From Rhodoferax sp. BAB1 (GTDB taxonomy: Bacteria; Pseudomonadota; Gammaproteobacteria; Burkholderiales; Burkholderiaceae_C), in contig NZ_CP054424.1 of NCBI RefSeq assembly GCF_013334205.1, positions 3,740,001 to 3,804,000 on the forward strand: a stretch of 64,000 nt of DNA, read 5' to 3'. Made by a program: the position numbers and the translations under genes. Under the pieces are notes generated by a model that saw only the letters and a program-made list of their open reading frames with translations, was not told the DNA's origin and ran no database searches. Below, piece by piece: positions 46,279 through 54,803 of this stretch. Each line of letters begins with the position of its first letter. The first letter of the stretch is position 1.

Positions 46279-48356
46279 GTCAGGGCACCTCGAAGGATCG
46301 GGCCGATGCGGATGGAATGGGTTTCAGGAATCTCGCTGTGCGCCAGCACCTGCATGCGCGGCGCGGCGCGGCGCACCAGGCGCGCGATGGAATTGCGGAT
46401 GGTGTCGGGCACCAGCAGGCAGGCCGGCACGCCGGTCTCTTCCTGCTTCATGGCCACGGTGGCGGCGTTGCGCGTGAGCATGTCCGCCACGCCGGGGTCC
46501 AGGGCCGGGCCGCCGGCATGGCCCAGGGCCTGCACCAGCAGGCGCTCCAGCGGCGGGTCGATGGCGATGACGTTGAGTTCCTTGGAGGGGCCGTAGATCT
46601 GCTGCACGATGGCCGGCGAGAGCGCCACGCGCACGCGCTTGGCCAGCTCGACCGGGTCGGTGGTGCTGGTGGCGTGTTCGGCGATGGTCTCGATGATGGT
46701 GCGGATGTCGCGGATGTGCACCGATTCCTCCAGCAGCAGCTGCAGGACTTTCTGGAACACGGCAATCGAGATCATCTTGGGGACCACTTCTTCGATCAGT
46801 TTCGGTGCCAGCCGGCTGACGTGCTCGACCAGTTGCTGGGTCTCGGTGCGGCTCAGCAGCTTGGCGGCGTGGACCTGCATCAAGTGTGACAAATGGGTGG
46901 CCATCACGGTCTCGGAATCAACGACGGTAAAGCCGGCCATTTGCGCTGCTTCCTTCTGGCGCTCGTCGATCCAGTGCGCGGGCAGGCCGAAGGCCGGGTC
47001 GGTGGTGGCGGTGCCGATCAGCGGGGTGGTGATGCCACCCGGGTTGATGGCCAGGTACATGCCGGGGAAGGCCTCGCCGTCGCCGACCACCACACCGCGC
47101 AGGCTGATGCGGTAGCCGCTGGGCTTGAGCTCCAGGTTGTCGCGCACGTGCACGGGCGGTGGCAGGAAACCCACTTCCTGCGCGAACTTGCGGCGCACGC
47201 CCTTGATGCGGGTGAGCAGGTCGCCCTGGCGGTTCTTGTCCACCAGGGTGATGAGGCGGTAGCCCAGTTCCAGGCCGAGCTGGTCCACGGGCTGCAGGTC
47301 GTCCCAGCTGGCTTCGCCGTCGCCTTGTGCCGCCGGTGCCGCGGTGGCCTCCTCGGTGGGTGCCGGCTTGTTCGCGAGCACCCAGGCGGCGTAGCCCATC
47401 AGGGCGGCGATGGAGAGGAACACGATGTTGGGCATGCCGGGGATCAGGCCCAGCACGCCCAGGATGCCGGCGGTGATGCCCAGTGCGCGCGGCGAGACGA
47501 ACATCTGGTTGGCGATCTGGCGGCCCAGGTCTTCTTCCTTGCCCACACGCGACACCACCATGGCGGCCGAGACCGAGATCAGCAGGCCGGGGATCTGCGC
47601 GACCAGCGCATCGCCGACCGCCAGCAGGATGTAGCTGTCGGCGGCCTGGCCCGCGCTCAGGTTGTGCTGCAGCATGCCGATGGCAAAACCGCCGATGATG
47701 TTGATGAAGAGGATCAGGATGCCGGCGATGGCGTCGCCGCGCACGAACTTGGAGGCGCCGTCCATGGAGCCGAAGAAGTCGGCTTCCTCGCTGACTTCGG
47801 CGCGGCGGCGCTTGGCCTCCTTCTCGTCGATCATGCCGGCGGAAAGATCGGCGTCCACCGCCATCTGCTTGCCGGGCATGGCGTCCAGGGCGAAGCGCGC
47901 CGACACTTCGGCAATACGCTCGGCGCCCTTGGTCACGACCACGAAGTTGATCACCACCAGGATGGCAAAGACGATCAGGCCCACCGCAAAGTTGCCGCCG
48001 ATCAGGAAGTGGCCGAAGGCCTCGATCACCGCGCCGGCCGCGCCAGGGCCGGTGTGGCCGTCGAGCAGCACCACGCGGGTGGACGCGACGTTGAGCGACA
48101 GGCGCATCAGCGTTGTCAGCAGCAGCACGGCCGGGAAGGACGCGAAATCCAGCGGGCGCAGCATGTAGGCGGCCACCATCATCACCATCAGCGCCACGGC
48201 GATGTTGACGGTGAACAGGATGTCGAGCATCCAGGCCGGCAGCGGCAGCACCATCATGGCGAGGATGGCGACCACCAGCAGCGGCGCGGCAGCGCCCGAG
48301 AGCACGGCGGCGTGGCGGCCGAAACGGCCTTGCAGGGTCTGGAAGAGCAGGTTCAT
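46275..48356 (-). CDS. flhA: Flagellar type III export gate protein FlhA
   Basis: A 693-residue inner-membrane export-gate subunit: eight transmembrane helices in the first 330 residues, including the FHIPEP-type region around VGLIVFAILVVINFVVVTKG and RFALDAMPGKQMAVDADL, then a large cytoplasmic domain that docks substrates and chaperones. Starts overlapping flhB (ATGA) and ends overlapping flhF. Confidence 0.97.
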   Translation of the reverse strand: MNLLFQTLQGRFGRHAAVLSGAAAPLLVVAILAMMVLPLPAWMLDILFTVNIAVALMVMMVAAYMLRPLDFASFPAVLLLTTLMRLSLNVASTRVVLLDGHTGPGAAGAVIEAFGHFLIGGNFAVGLIVFAILVVINFVVVTKGAERIAEVSARFALDAMPGKQMAVDADLSAGMIDEKEAKRRRAEVSEEADFFGSMDGASKFVRGDAIAGILILFINIIGGFAIGMLQHNLSAGQAADSYILLAVGDALVAQIPGLLISVSAAMVVSRVGKEEDLGRQIANQMFVSPRALGITAGILGVLGLIPGMPNIVFLSIAALMGYAAWVLANKPAPTEEATAAPAAQGDGEASWDDLQPVDQLGLELGYRLITLVDKNRQGDLLTRIKGVRRKFAQEVGFLPPPVHVRDNLELKPSGYRISLRGVVVGDGEAFPGMYLAINPGGITTPLIGTATTDPAFGLPAHWIDERQKEAAQMAGFTVVDSETVMATHLSHLMQVHAAKLLSRTETQQLVEHVSRLAPKLIEEVVPKMISIAVFQKVLQLLLEESVHIRDIRTIIETIAEHATSTTDPVELAKRVRVALSPAIVQQIYGPSKELNVIAIDPPLERLLVQALGHAGGPALDPGVADMLTRNAATVAMKQEETGVPACLLVPDTIRNSIARLVRRAAPRMQVLAHSEIPETHSIRIGPILRGALT

Positions 48357-49525
48357 GCGGCGCTCGGGTTCGGTTGGGCCAGGGGCGAGGCCTTGGGCTG
48401 CAGGGGATCAAGTCCGGGTGGCACGGGCGGCTGCGGCGGCTCGCCCGGCATGGGGCCTTCGCCGCGCATCGCGGCGCGCAGGCGGTAGATGTAGGCCAGT
48501 ACCTGCGCCACCGCGGTGTACAGGCTGGCGGGGATGTCCTGGTCGAGCTCGGCGTGGGCGTACAGCGCGCGCGCCAGCACCGGCGACTGCAGCACCGGCA
48601 CCTCGTTCGCCTTGGCGATGTCGCGGATCTTCATGGCCAGCAGGTCGGCGCCCTTGGAGATGACACGCGGCGCGCTCATGGTCTTCTCGTCGTATTTCAC
48701 GGCCACGGCGTAGTGCGTGGGGTTCATCAGGATGAAGTCGGCCTTGGGCACGGCCTTGATGCTGCCGCGCTGGGCGATCTCGCGCGCCTTGTTGCGGCGG
48801 TGGCCCTTCATCTGCGGGTTGCCCTCGGACTCCTTGTGCTCGTCCTTCATTTCCTTGAGCGACATCTTGAGCTCGGACTGGTGCAGGAAGTTCTGCAGCG
48901 GCAGGTCGATCAGGGCCACCAGCAGGATGACCGTGAGCAGCAGGCCGGTGCCGGTGAGCAGCCACTCGAACATGGTTCCCAGCGCGGCGACCGACGGTTG
49001 CATCACCAGGGCGGCGACCGAGGGCAGGGTGGAGTGGATGAAGGCCGCCGCCAGCGCCAGGATGAAAAACATGATGAAGGTGGTCTTGGCGGTCTCGGCC
49101 AGCTTCTTCTTGGAGACCAGGCCCTTGAGGCCGGCCAGGGGGCTGAGGCGCGTGAGGTCCGGCATGATGGGCTTGAGGCTGAGCACCCAGCCGCCCGAGG
49201 CCAGTGTGCTGAGCACGGCGACCGTGGTGACGATGAGCGCAAAGATGACGCAGCCGATCAGGCCGGTGAGCGCCATGGCCTGCAGGCGATCGAGCATGCT
49301 GCCCGACTGCTGGACCACCGCCGCGTCGAAGGTGAGCTGCCGGCCCAGGGCCAGCTTGAGCTCGCCGTACATGTAGGGGGCCAGGAAGAGCAGGGTGAGG
49401 GCGCCGCCGCCGAGCACGGCCAGGTGCCCGATGTCGCGTGAACGTGCCACCTGGCCGTCTTCACGCGCCCGCTGCAGCTTGCGCGGCGAGGCGGGTAAAT
49501 TGCGGTCCTGACTGCTGGAATCCAT
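48353..49525 (-). CDS. flhB: Flagellar export switch protein FlhB
   Basis: A 390-residue inner-membrane protein with four transmembrane helices and a cytoplasmic domain that self-cleaves at NPTH (in LMNPTHYAVAVKYD, near residue 270) to switch export from rod/hook to filament proteins. The C-terminal tail is Pro-rich. First gene of the flhBAFG-fliA chain; a 207-base gap with repeats separates it from cheZ. Confidence 0.97.
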   Translation of the reverse strand: MDSSSQDRNLPASPRKLQRAREDGQVARSRDIGHLAVLGGGALTLLFLAPYMYGELKLALGRQLTFDAAVVQQSGSMLDRLQAMALTGLIGCVIFALIVTTVAVLSTLASGGWVLSLKPIMPDLTRLSPLAGLKGLVSKKKLAETAKTTFIMFFILALAAAFIHSTLPSVAALVMQPSVAALGTMFEWLLTGTGLLLTVILLVALIDLPLQNFLHQSELKMSLKEMKDEHKESEGNPQMKGHRRNKAREIAQRGSIKAVPKADFILMNPTHYAVAVKYDEKTMSAPRVISKGADLLAMKIRDIAKANEVPVLQSPVLARALYAHAELDQDIPASLYTAVAQVLAYIYRLRAAMRGEGPMPGEPPQPPVPPGLDPLQPKASPLAQPNPSAA

Positions 49526-49574
49526 GGTGGCGCGAAGCTGAAGTTCACGCCATTGTCGTCAAGGGGTGCCGTAA

Positions 49575-49600
49575 CTAAAGGCCGAAAAGACCGGCCTTTC
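49575..49600 (-). terminator. Hairpin between cheZ and flhB
   Basis: AAAGGCCG and CGGCCTTT pair around AAAAGAC. It lies upstream of flhB and downstream of cheZ on the minus strand, so it may end the cheYZ transcript, though its T-run is short. Confidence 0.5.
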
Positions 49601-49627
49601 CACCCTTGATCCTGAGGAGGCTTTCAA

Positions 49628-49732
49628 AGCCAGGGCACCCGTGGAACCGGCTTTGCCGGGCCACCGGGTGCGTCCCCCTCCCGCCGCAGGCGAGAGAGGG
49701 GGGAGACGCGAAGCGTCTCGGGGGGTGGTTCG
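49628..49732. repeat. G+C-rich interspersed repeat with two hairpins
   Basis: Two nested hairpins lie in this stretch: GCACCC.GTGG...CCAC.CGGGTGC with an inner CCGGC-TTT-GCCGG (49635-49671), and GAGACGC-GAA-GCGTCTC (49703-49719), with pyrimidine/purine-rich blocks between. The composition resembles dispersed repeat units seen between genes in Comamonadaceae. It sits just after cheZ. Confidence 0.6.
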
Positions 49733-50404
49733 TTAGAACCCCAAACTCGCCAGCAGGTCGTCGACCTGGGACTGGCTGGTGACCACGTCGGTGGATTGAT
49801 CTGGATCGACCACGGGACCCGAGAGCACGACATCGTCCACGCTGAGCGGGGCAGCAACAGATGCTGGGGCGCTGACGAGGGACTGCAATTCGGGCGGGGC
49901 GGTCTGGATCAGCAGCTGGACCAGCTGGTCTTCGATGGTGGTGGCCAGGTTCACCACGCGGGCGATCACCTGGCCGGTCAGGTCGTGGAAGTCCTGCGCC
50001 ATCATGATCTCGGTCAGGTGCTGGTCGACCTCGCCATTGGCTTTTTCCAGGTCGGTCAGGAAATTCATGATGTGGCCCTTGGCCACGGCGGCCACCGGGT
50101 CGGCCACCAGCAGGGCGATCATGTGCCGGGTCTGGGCGGCGATGTGGTCGTGCTGGGTCTTGGCCTGGTCGACGCGGTTGAGCACCTTCTCGGCGGCCTC
50201 GCCGGTCAGGCGGGCAATGTAGGACAGGCGCGACTTGGCGTCGGGCAGTTCGCCGGCCGTGCCTTGCAGCTTTTCGGCATAACCCAGCTCGTGCAGGGCA
50301 TCGTGCAGCTGACGGGTCAGCTGACCGATCTTGTGGTGGACGTCCGGGGCGGCGTCCGGGGAAGCGGCGTCCCCGGCGTTGTGGGCAGAGGCGCTGGGTT
50401 CCAT
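49733..50404 (-). CDS. cheZ: Chemotaxis phosphatase CheZ
   Basis: A 223-residue dimeric helical-hairpin protein that dephosphorylates CheY-P. The active-site helix reads MMAQDFHDLTGQVIARVV, with the conserved catalytic Gln, and the C-terminal CheY-binding peptide ends VDDLLASLGF. It lies 3 bases after cheY. Confidence 0.95.
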   Translation of the reverse strand: MEPSASAHNAGDAASPDAAPDVHHKIGQLTRQLHDALHELGYAEKLQGTAGELPDAKSRLSYIARLTGEAAEKVLNRVDQAKTQHDHIAAQTRHMIALLVADPVAAVAKGHIMNFLTDLEKANGEVDQHLTEIMMAQDFHDLTGQVIARVVNLATTIEDQLVQLLIQTAPPELQSLVSAPASVAAPLSVDDVVLSGPVVDPDQSTDVVTSQSQVDDLLASLGF

Positions 50405-50407
50405 GAT

Positions 50408-50794
50408 TTAGGCAAGCCCCGCTTTTTTGAGGATGTGGATCACCTTGTCCTCCAGGGTGGCCTTGGTGAAGGGCTTGACGATGTAACCGGCCGCCCCCTG
50501 CTGGGCCGCCAGCACGATGTCTTCCTTGCGCGCCTCGGCGGTCACCATCAGCACCGGGATGTGCTTGAGCTTCTCGTCCTTCTTGATCTCGGCCAGCAGC
50601 TGGAAGCCGTTCATGTTGGGCATGTTGATGTCGCTGACGACGAAGTCGAAATTGCTGGCGCGCAGCTTCTGCAGCGCGACCACGCCGTCTTCGGCCTCGT
50701 CGGCATCGGCAAAGCCGCTTTCCTTGAGGAGGTTGCGCACGATGCGCCGCATGGTGGAGAAGTCGTCGACAACCAGGAATCGGGGGTTGGCCAT
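50408..50794 (-). CDS. cheY: Chemotaxis response regulator CheY
   Basis: A 128-residue single-domain receiver. Acid pocket Asp10-Asp11 (VVDDF), phosphoacceptor Asp55 ([12 protein letters not shown]), the switch Thr in MVTAEA and the Lys in [11 protein letters not shown] are all present. The length and sequence are those of the flagellar-motor-binding CheY. The remaining chemotaxis genes are not in this window. Confidence 0.97.
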   Translation of the reverse strand: MANPRFLVVDDFSTMRRIVRNLLKESGFADADEAEDGVVALQKLRASNFDFVVSDINMPNMNGFQLLAEIKKDEKLKHIPVLMVTAEARKEDIVLAAQQGAAGYIVKPFTKATLEDKVIHILKKAGLA

Positions 50795-50888
50795 GGCTGA
50801 GCCTTTCTGTTCTATTGGGGCAGCTGTTGAAGCAGATTATCGCAAGTCCGGGCGATGGCCAAGTCTTTCGGATGCTTTGCAGTGGGGT

Positions 50889-51860
50889 TCATTGTGCCGG
50901 TGTGGCCGGCGCAGGCGTGGCGACAGGGGCGGCCGGCACTTCGGCGGGCGGGGCGGCGGCCTCGGGCTCGGCCAGCACGGGCACCCGGCTGGTACCCAGC
51001 AGGCGCTCCTCGGCCTCGCGGGTCAGGACCATGATGCTGATGCGCCGGTTGACCGGCGCCTGGGGCTGGGCCGGCTCCAGCAGCACGCTGGAGGCCAGGC
51101 CGGTGACGCGGATGAGCTTGTCCTCGGGCATGCCGGCGAGCACCAGTTCGCGGCGCGAGGCATTGGCGCGGTCAGCCGAGAGTTCCCAGTTGCTGTAGCC
51201 CTGCAGGCCGCCCGCGAAGGGCGCCTGGTCGGTGTGGCCGTCCAGGCTGATGCGGTTCTCCACGCCGTTCAAGGCGGTGCCTATTTCGCGCAGGATTTCG
51301 CGCATATAGGGCTGCACCACGGCGCTGCCGCTGGTGAACATGGGGCGGCCCTGCTCGTCGACGATCTGGATCTGCAGGCCGTCGGGGGTGGTTTCCAGGC
51401 GGATCTGGTTGCTGAACTGCCGCAGCTTGGGGTTGTTCGAGATGGCGGCGCTGATCTTGGCGGCCAGTGCGGCCAGCCGGCGGGCGTCCTGGCGGGCGTT
51501 CTCGGCACGGGCCTGCTCCAGCGCACGCCGCTTTTTCATGGGGTCGGCGCTTTCGCCCTGATGCTGTTGACCCGCCTGTTGCGTCAGGTCGGCACCGCCA
51601 CCGGGCAGGATGGTGGGGCTGGCGCCGGCGCCGCTGCCGCCGGCCATGGCGACCTTGAGCGGTGAGCTGAAGTAGTCGGACAGGCCCTTGAGGTCGCCCT
51701 TGGAGGTCGAGCCCAGCAGCCACATCAGCAGGAAGAAGGCCATCATGGCGGTCACGAAGTCGGCGTAGGCGATCTTCCATGCGCCGCCATGCGCAGCGTG
51801 CCCGGTCTTCTTGACCTTCTTGACGATGATGGGCTGGAGCTTTTTGGCGTCGGAGGCCAT
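50889..51860 (-). CDS. motB: Flagellar motor stator protein MotB
   Basis: A 323-residue stator subunit: single transmembrane helix with proton-binding Asp in YADFVTAMMAFFLLMWLLG (about residues 30-50), a plug and linker region, and a C-terminal OmpA-like peptidoglycan-binding domain (about 150-280, SLDGHTDQAPF). The Pro/Ala-rich tail is long. The proton type is inferred from family similarity. 24 bases separate it from motA. Confidence 0.96.
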   Translation of the reverse strand: MASDAKKLQPIIVKKVKKTGHAAHGGAWKIAYADFVTAMMAFFLLMWLLGSTSKGDLKGLSDYFSSPLKVAMAGGSGAGASPTILPGGGADLTQQAGQQHQGESADPMKKRRALEQARAENARQDARRLAALAAKISAAISNNPKLRQFSNQIRLETTPDGLQIQIVDEQGRPMFTSGSAVVQPYMREILREIGTALNGVENRISLDGHTDQAPFAGGLQGYSNWELSADRANASRRELVLAGMPEDKLIRVTGLASSVLLEPAQPQAPVNRRISIMVLTREAEERLLGTSRVPVLAEPEAAAPPAEVPAAPVATPAPATPAQ

Positions 51861-51884
51861 GGCTAACCTGGTCGGTGCGTCGGC

Positions 51885-52745
51885 TTACTTCTTGCCGCGC
51901 ACGTGGCTTTCGAGTTCGATGAAGGTCGGGCGCTCGGTCGAGAACAGCACCTTGCGGCCGAACTCGATGGCGGTGGAGGGGTTGTAGCCCTGCATGCTGG
52001 CCAGCAGCGTGGACTTGATGCACTCCAGTTCCTTGGCGCTGTCCTGGGCCTTCTGCTCCAGCAGGCCACCCAGCGGCTCGACCACGCCATAGGCCAGCAG
52101 GATGCCCAGGAAGGTGCCGACCAGGGCCGAGGCGATCATGCCGCCCAGCACGGCGGGCGGCTGGCCCACCGAGCCCATGGTGTTGACCACGCCCAGCACG
52201 GCGGCCACGATGCCGAAGGCCGGCAGCGCGCCGGCCAGACGGGCGATGGCGGCGATCGGGCCGTGCGCTTCCTGGTGATGGGTCTCGATCTCGTTGTCCA
52301 TCAGGGACTCGATCTCGTGCGCGTTGAGGTTGCCCGAGACCATCATGCGCAGGTAATCGGTGGTGAACTCGACCACGTGATGGTCGCTGCCCACGGTGGG
52401 GTATTTCTTGAAGATGGCCGACTCTTCAGGGTTCTCGACGTCCTTCTCGATGGCCATCAGGCCTTCCTTGCGCGCCTTCTGCAGGATGTCGTAGAGCAGG
52501 GCCATCAACTCCAGATAGCGCTCCTTGGTGTACTTGGAGGTCTTGAGCGCCTGCGGGATCATGGCGATGGTCGCCTTGAGCACCTTGGGCTGGTTGTTCA
52601 CCACAAAGGCACCCAGGGCGCCGCCGAAGATGGTGATCAGCTCGAAAGGCAGGGCCGTCAGGATCACGCCGATATTGCCGCCGTGCACGATGTACACCCC
52701 GAAGATGCAACCCATGGCGACGGCATAACCAATGATGACTAGCAT
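51885..52745 (-). CDS. motA: Flagellar motor stator protein MotA
   Basis: A 286-residue inner-membrane stator protein with four transmembrane helices and a large cytoplasmic loop containing the charged rotor-contact region. Starts MLVIIGYAVAMGCIFGVYIV, the standard MotA N-terminus. First gene of the motAB unit; a terminator from flhDC ends about 90 bases upstream, so it has its own promoter. Confidence 0.97.
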   Translation of the reverse strand: MLVIIGYAVAMGCIFGVYIVHGGNIGVILTALPFELITIFGGALGAFVVNNQPKVLKATIAMIPQALKTSKYTKERYLELMALLYDILQKARKEGLMAIEKDVENPEESAIFKKYPTVGSDHHVVEFTTDYLRMMVSGNLNAHEIESLMDNEIETHHQEAHGPIAAIARLAGALPAFGIVAAVLGVVNTMGSVGQPPAVLGGMIASALVGTFLGILLAYGVVEPLGGLLEQKAQDSAKELECIKSTLLASMQGYNPSTAIEFGRKVLFSTERPTFIELESHVRGKK

Positions 52746-52833
52746 GTTCGTGGAGGATCTTGAGGGTGGGCGGATGCGTGGGCTGGTGGCCTGTGCCGGA
52801 CCATTCTAGGGGAAAGGTCGGGTGGGGCGCTAC

Positions 52834-52860
52834 GAAAAAAAGGGGGCCAATCGGCCCCCT
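52834..52860 (-). terminator. Intrinsic terminator of flhDC
   Basis: On the minus strand AGGGGGCCGATTGGCCCCCT forms an 8-bp stem followed by seven T residues. It lies 32 bases after the flhC stop and before motA. Confidence 0.92.
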
Positions 52861-52891
52861 TTTCACGGATATGGCGGTTTGCTGTCGCGCC

Positions 52892-53431
52892 TCAGTGCAG
52901 CAGGATGCCACCCGCCGCACTGCCCTTGCCGGCGCGCGCCGGCGGCTCGCACAGGCCGCAAACGTAATGGCGGGCGTTTTCATAGGGCTCGGAGACGAAA
53001 TGTCCGTTGCACTTGGAGCATCGTGTCATGGCCAGCATGTTGTTGTCCACGAACTTGACCAGACGCCAGGCGCGCGTGACCGAGAGCAGGGGCTCCATCT
53101 CCAGGGTGACCATCTGCTCGCTGTAGAGGCGGAAGGCCTTCATCACGGCTTCGATGTCTTCCAGGCTGCTGGTCTTGCTCAGGTACTCGTAGATGTTGAG
53201 GAAGAGCGAGGCGTGGATGTTGGGCTGCCAGGTCAGGAACCAGTCGGTCGAGAAGGGCAGCTGGCCCTTGGAGGGGGACTTGCCCGCCACTTCCTTGTAC
53301 AGGCGCAAGAGGCGCTCGTAGGACAGGTCGGTCTCGCTTTCGAGCACCTGCAGCCGGGCACCCAGCTTGATCAGGGCGACGGCGCGCTCGATCTGGCGCG
53401 ATTCATTGAGGACGCTTTTGCCGGTGGCCAT
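52892..53431 (-). CDS. flhC: Flagellar master regulator subunit FlhC
   Basis: A 179-residue subunit of the FlhD4C2 activator of class II flagellar genes. The zinc-binding cysteines are visible as CSKC and CGLC, and the body (IERAVALIKLGARLQVLESETDLSYERLLRLYKEV, split) matches FlhC. Start ATG 53431 lies 10 bases after the flhD stop. The pair controls flgB-L, flgA, flhB and others. Confidence 0.96.
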   Translation of the reverse strand: MATGKSVLNESRQIERAVALIKLGARLQVLESETDLSYERLLRLYKEVAGKSPSKGQLPFSTDWFLTWQPNIHASLFLNIYEYLSKTSSLEDIEAVMKAFRLYSEQMVTLEMEPLLSVTRAWRLVKFVDNNMLAMTRCSKCNGHFVSEPYENARHYVCGLCEPPARAGKGSAAGGILLH

Positions 53432-53441
53432 GGCGTGCTCC

Positions 53442-53768
53442 TCAGGTGGCTTCGGCGAAACGGCCGGCCATCAGGATGCTGGCGTGCAGGCGGGTGGTGG
53501 CGTCGTTGTCCACCTTGCGGGCGGCCTGGTTGGTCAGCAGGCTCCACACCACCTCGTCGTCCATGCGGAAGCGGCACAGCAGCATGCTGCTGGAGGCAAT
53601 CTTGGAGATCTGCGCCGGGGAGAGGGCAGCCATCAGGTCGGCCGACTCTTCCGAGATACCCAGACGGAATTGCGCCTCGGCCTTGTCCTTGCGGATCAGG
53701 TTCTGCGCCAGCATCAGGTAGGTGAGGTTGGTTTCGCGGATTTCGGCGATCATCTGTTCGTCGGTCAT
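53442..53768 (-). CDS. flhD: Flagellar master regulator subunit FlhD
   Basis: A 108-residue helical dimeric protein that pairs with FlhC. The N-terminal IAEIRETNLTYLMLAQNLIR and the AEAQFRLGISEE segment are typical. AAAGGAGA precedes the ATG. The 264-base upstream gap, shared with divergent rfbF, holds a palindrome at 53885-53905. Confidence 0.96.
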   Translation of the reverse strand: MTDEQMIAEIRETNLTYLMLAQNLIRKDKAEAQFRLGISEESADLMAALSPAQISKIASSSMLLCRFRMDDEVVWSLLTNQAARKVDNDATTRLHASILMAGRFAEAT

Positions 53769-53884
53769 TTAGGTCTCCTTTACGGCGCAATTCGAAGGTT
53801 TCGCGTTGGGGTTGATTCTGAACACCGGTTGCAAAACTTGAATCAGCCAGTGGCTGTCTGTGCTGAGAGGTAATGCGTACAGGC

Positions 53885-53905
53885 TTGTAGGGGGAAATCC
53901 TACAA
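53885..53905. promoter_or_regulatory. Perfect palindrome upstream of flhD
   Basis: TTGTAGG, 7 bases, then CCTACAA: a perfect 7-bp inverted repeat located 117 to 137 bases upstream of the flhD start. The TAGG...TCCTA core resembles the RcsB/RcsAB box that represses flhDC in enteric bacteria. The position also allows control of rfbF (128 bases away). Confidence 0.55.
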
Positions 53906-54032
53906 ACAGGGGGCAAAGGGAATGCCATGAAATAAGACGCGAACACCGGGCAATTCCTGTTTTCCGGGGAGGCCCGCTGCTTTATTCTCTGCGGCTATAT
54001 ATAGAGATACAGTCACTTTCAAGCGGCGCACC

Positions 54033-54803
54033 ATGAAAGCAGTCATCCTGGCCGGCGGCCTGGGCACCCGGATTTCCGAGGAGACCCACCTCAAACCCAA
54101 ACCGATGATCGAGATCGGGGGTAAGCCCATCCTGTGGCACATCATGAAGATCTACAGCGCCCACGGCGTCAACGACTTCGTGATCTGCTGTGGTTACCGC
54201 GGCTACGTGATCAAGGAATACTTCGCCAACTATTTCCTGCACACCTCGGACATCACCTTCGACATGGGCAGCAACCGCATGGAAATCCACCGTCGCCACG
54301 CCGAACCCTGGCGCGTGACGGTGGTCGACACCGGTGAAGAGACCATGACGGGCGGGCGCCTCAAACGTGTGGCCGACTACGTGGCCGATGACGAGGCCTT
54401 CTGTTTCACCTATGGCGATGGTGTGGCCGACGTCAACATCGCCGAGGCGATCCGTTTTCACAAGGGGCATGGCAAGCTGGCCACCGTCACCGCCGTGCAG
54501 CCCCCGGGCCGTTATGGCGCGTTGCAGATGCAGGGTGCGCAGGTGGCCGGCTTTACCGAAAAGCCGCGCGGTGATGGCGGCCTGATCAATGGCGGTTTTT
54601 TCGTGCTTTCGCCGCGCTGCATCCCCCGCATTGCCGGCGATGCCACCAGCTGGGAGATCGAGCCCCTGGCCGGGCTGGCCAGCGATGGCGAACTCATGGC
54701 CTATGAGCACCATGGCTTCTGGCAGCCCATGGACACCTTGCGCGAGAAGACCTTGCTCGAAACCCTCTGGGCTTCGGGGCAGGCCCCCTGGAAGGTCTGG
54801 TGA
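54033..54803 (+). CDS. rfbF: Glucose-1-phosphate cytidylyltransferase
   Basis: A 256-residue nucleotidyltransferase that makes CDP-glucose from CTP and glucose 1-phosphate. The signature MKAVILAGGLGTRISEETHL followed by KPKPMIEIGGKPI is definitive for the RfbF type. First gene of the sugar cluster; the TATATA-rich stretch about 35 bases upstream may be its promoter. Confidence 0.96.
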   Translation: MKAVILAGGLGTRISEETHLKPKPMIEIGGKPILWHIMKIYSAHGVNDFVICCGYRGYVIKEYFANYFLHTSDITFDMGSNRMEIHRRHAEPWRVTVVDTGEETMTGGRLKRVADYVADDEAFCFTYGDGVADVNIAEAIRFHKGHGKLATVTAVQPPGRYGALQMQGAQVAGFTEKPRGDGGLINGGFFVLSPRCIPRIAGDATSWEIEPLAGLASDGELMAYEHHGFWQPMDTLREKTLLETLWASGQAPWKVW

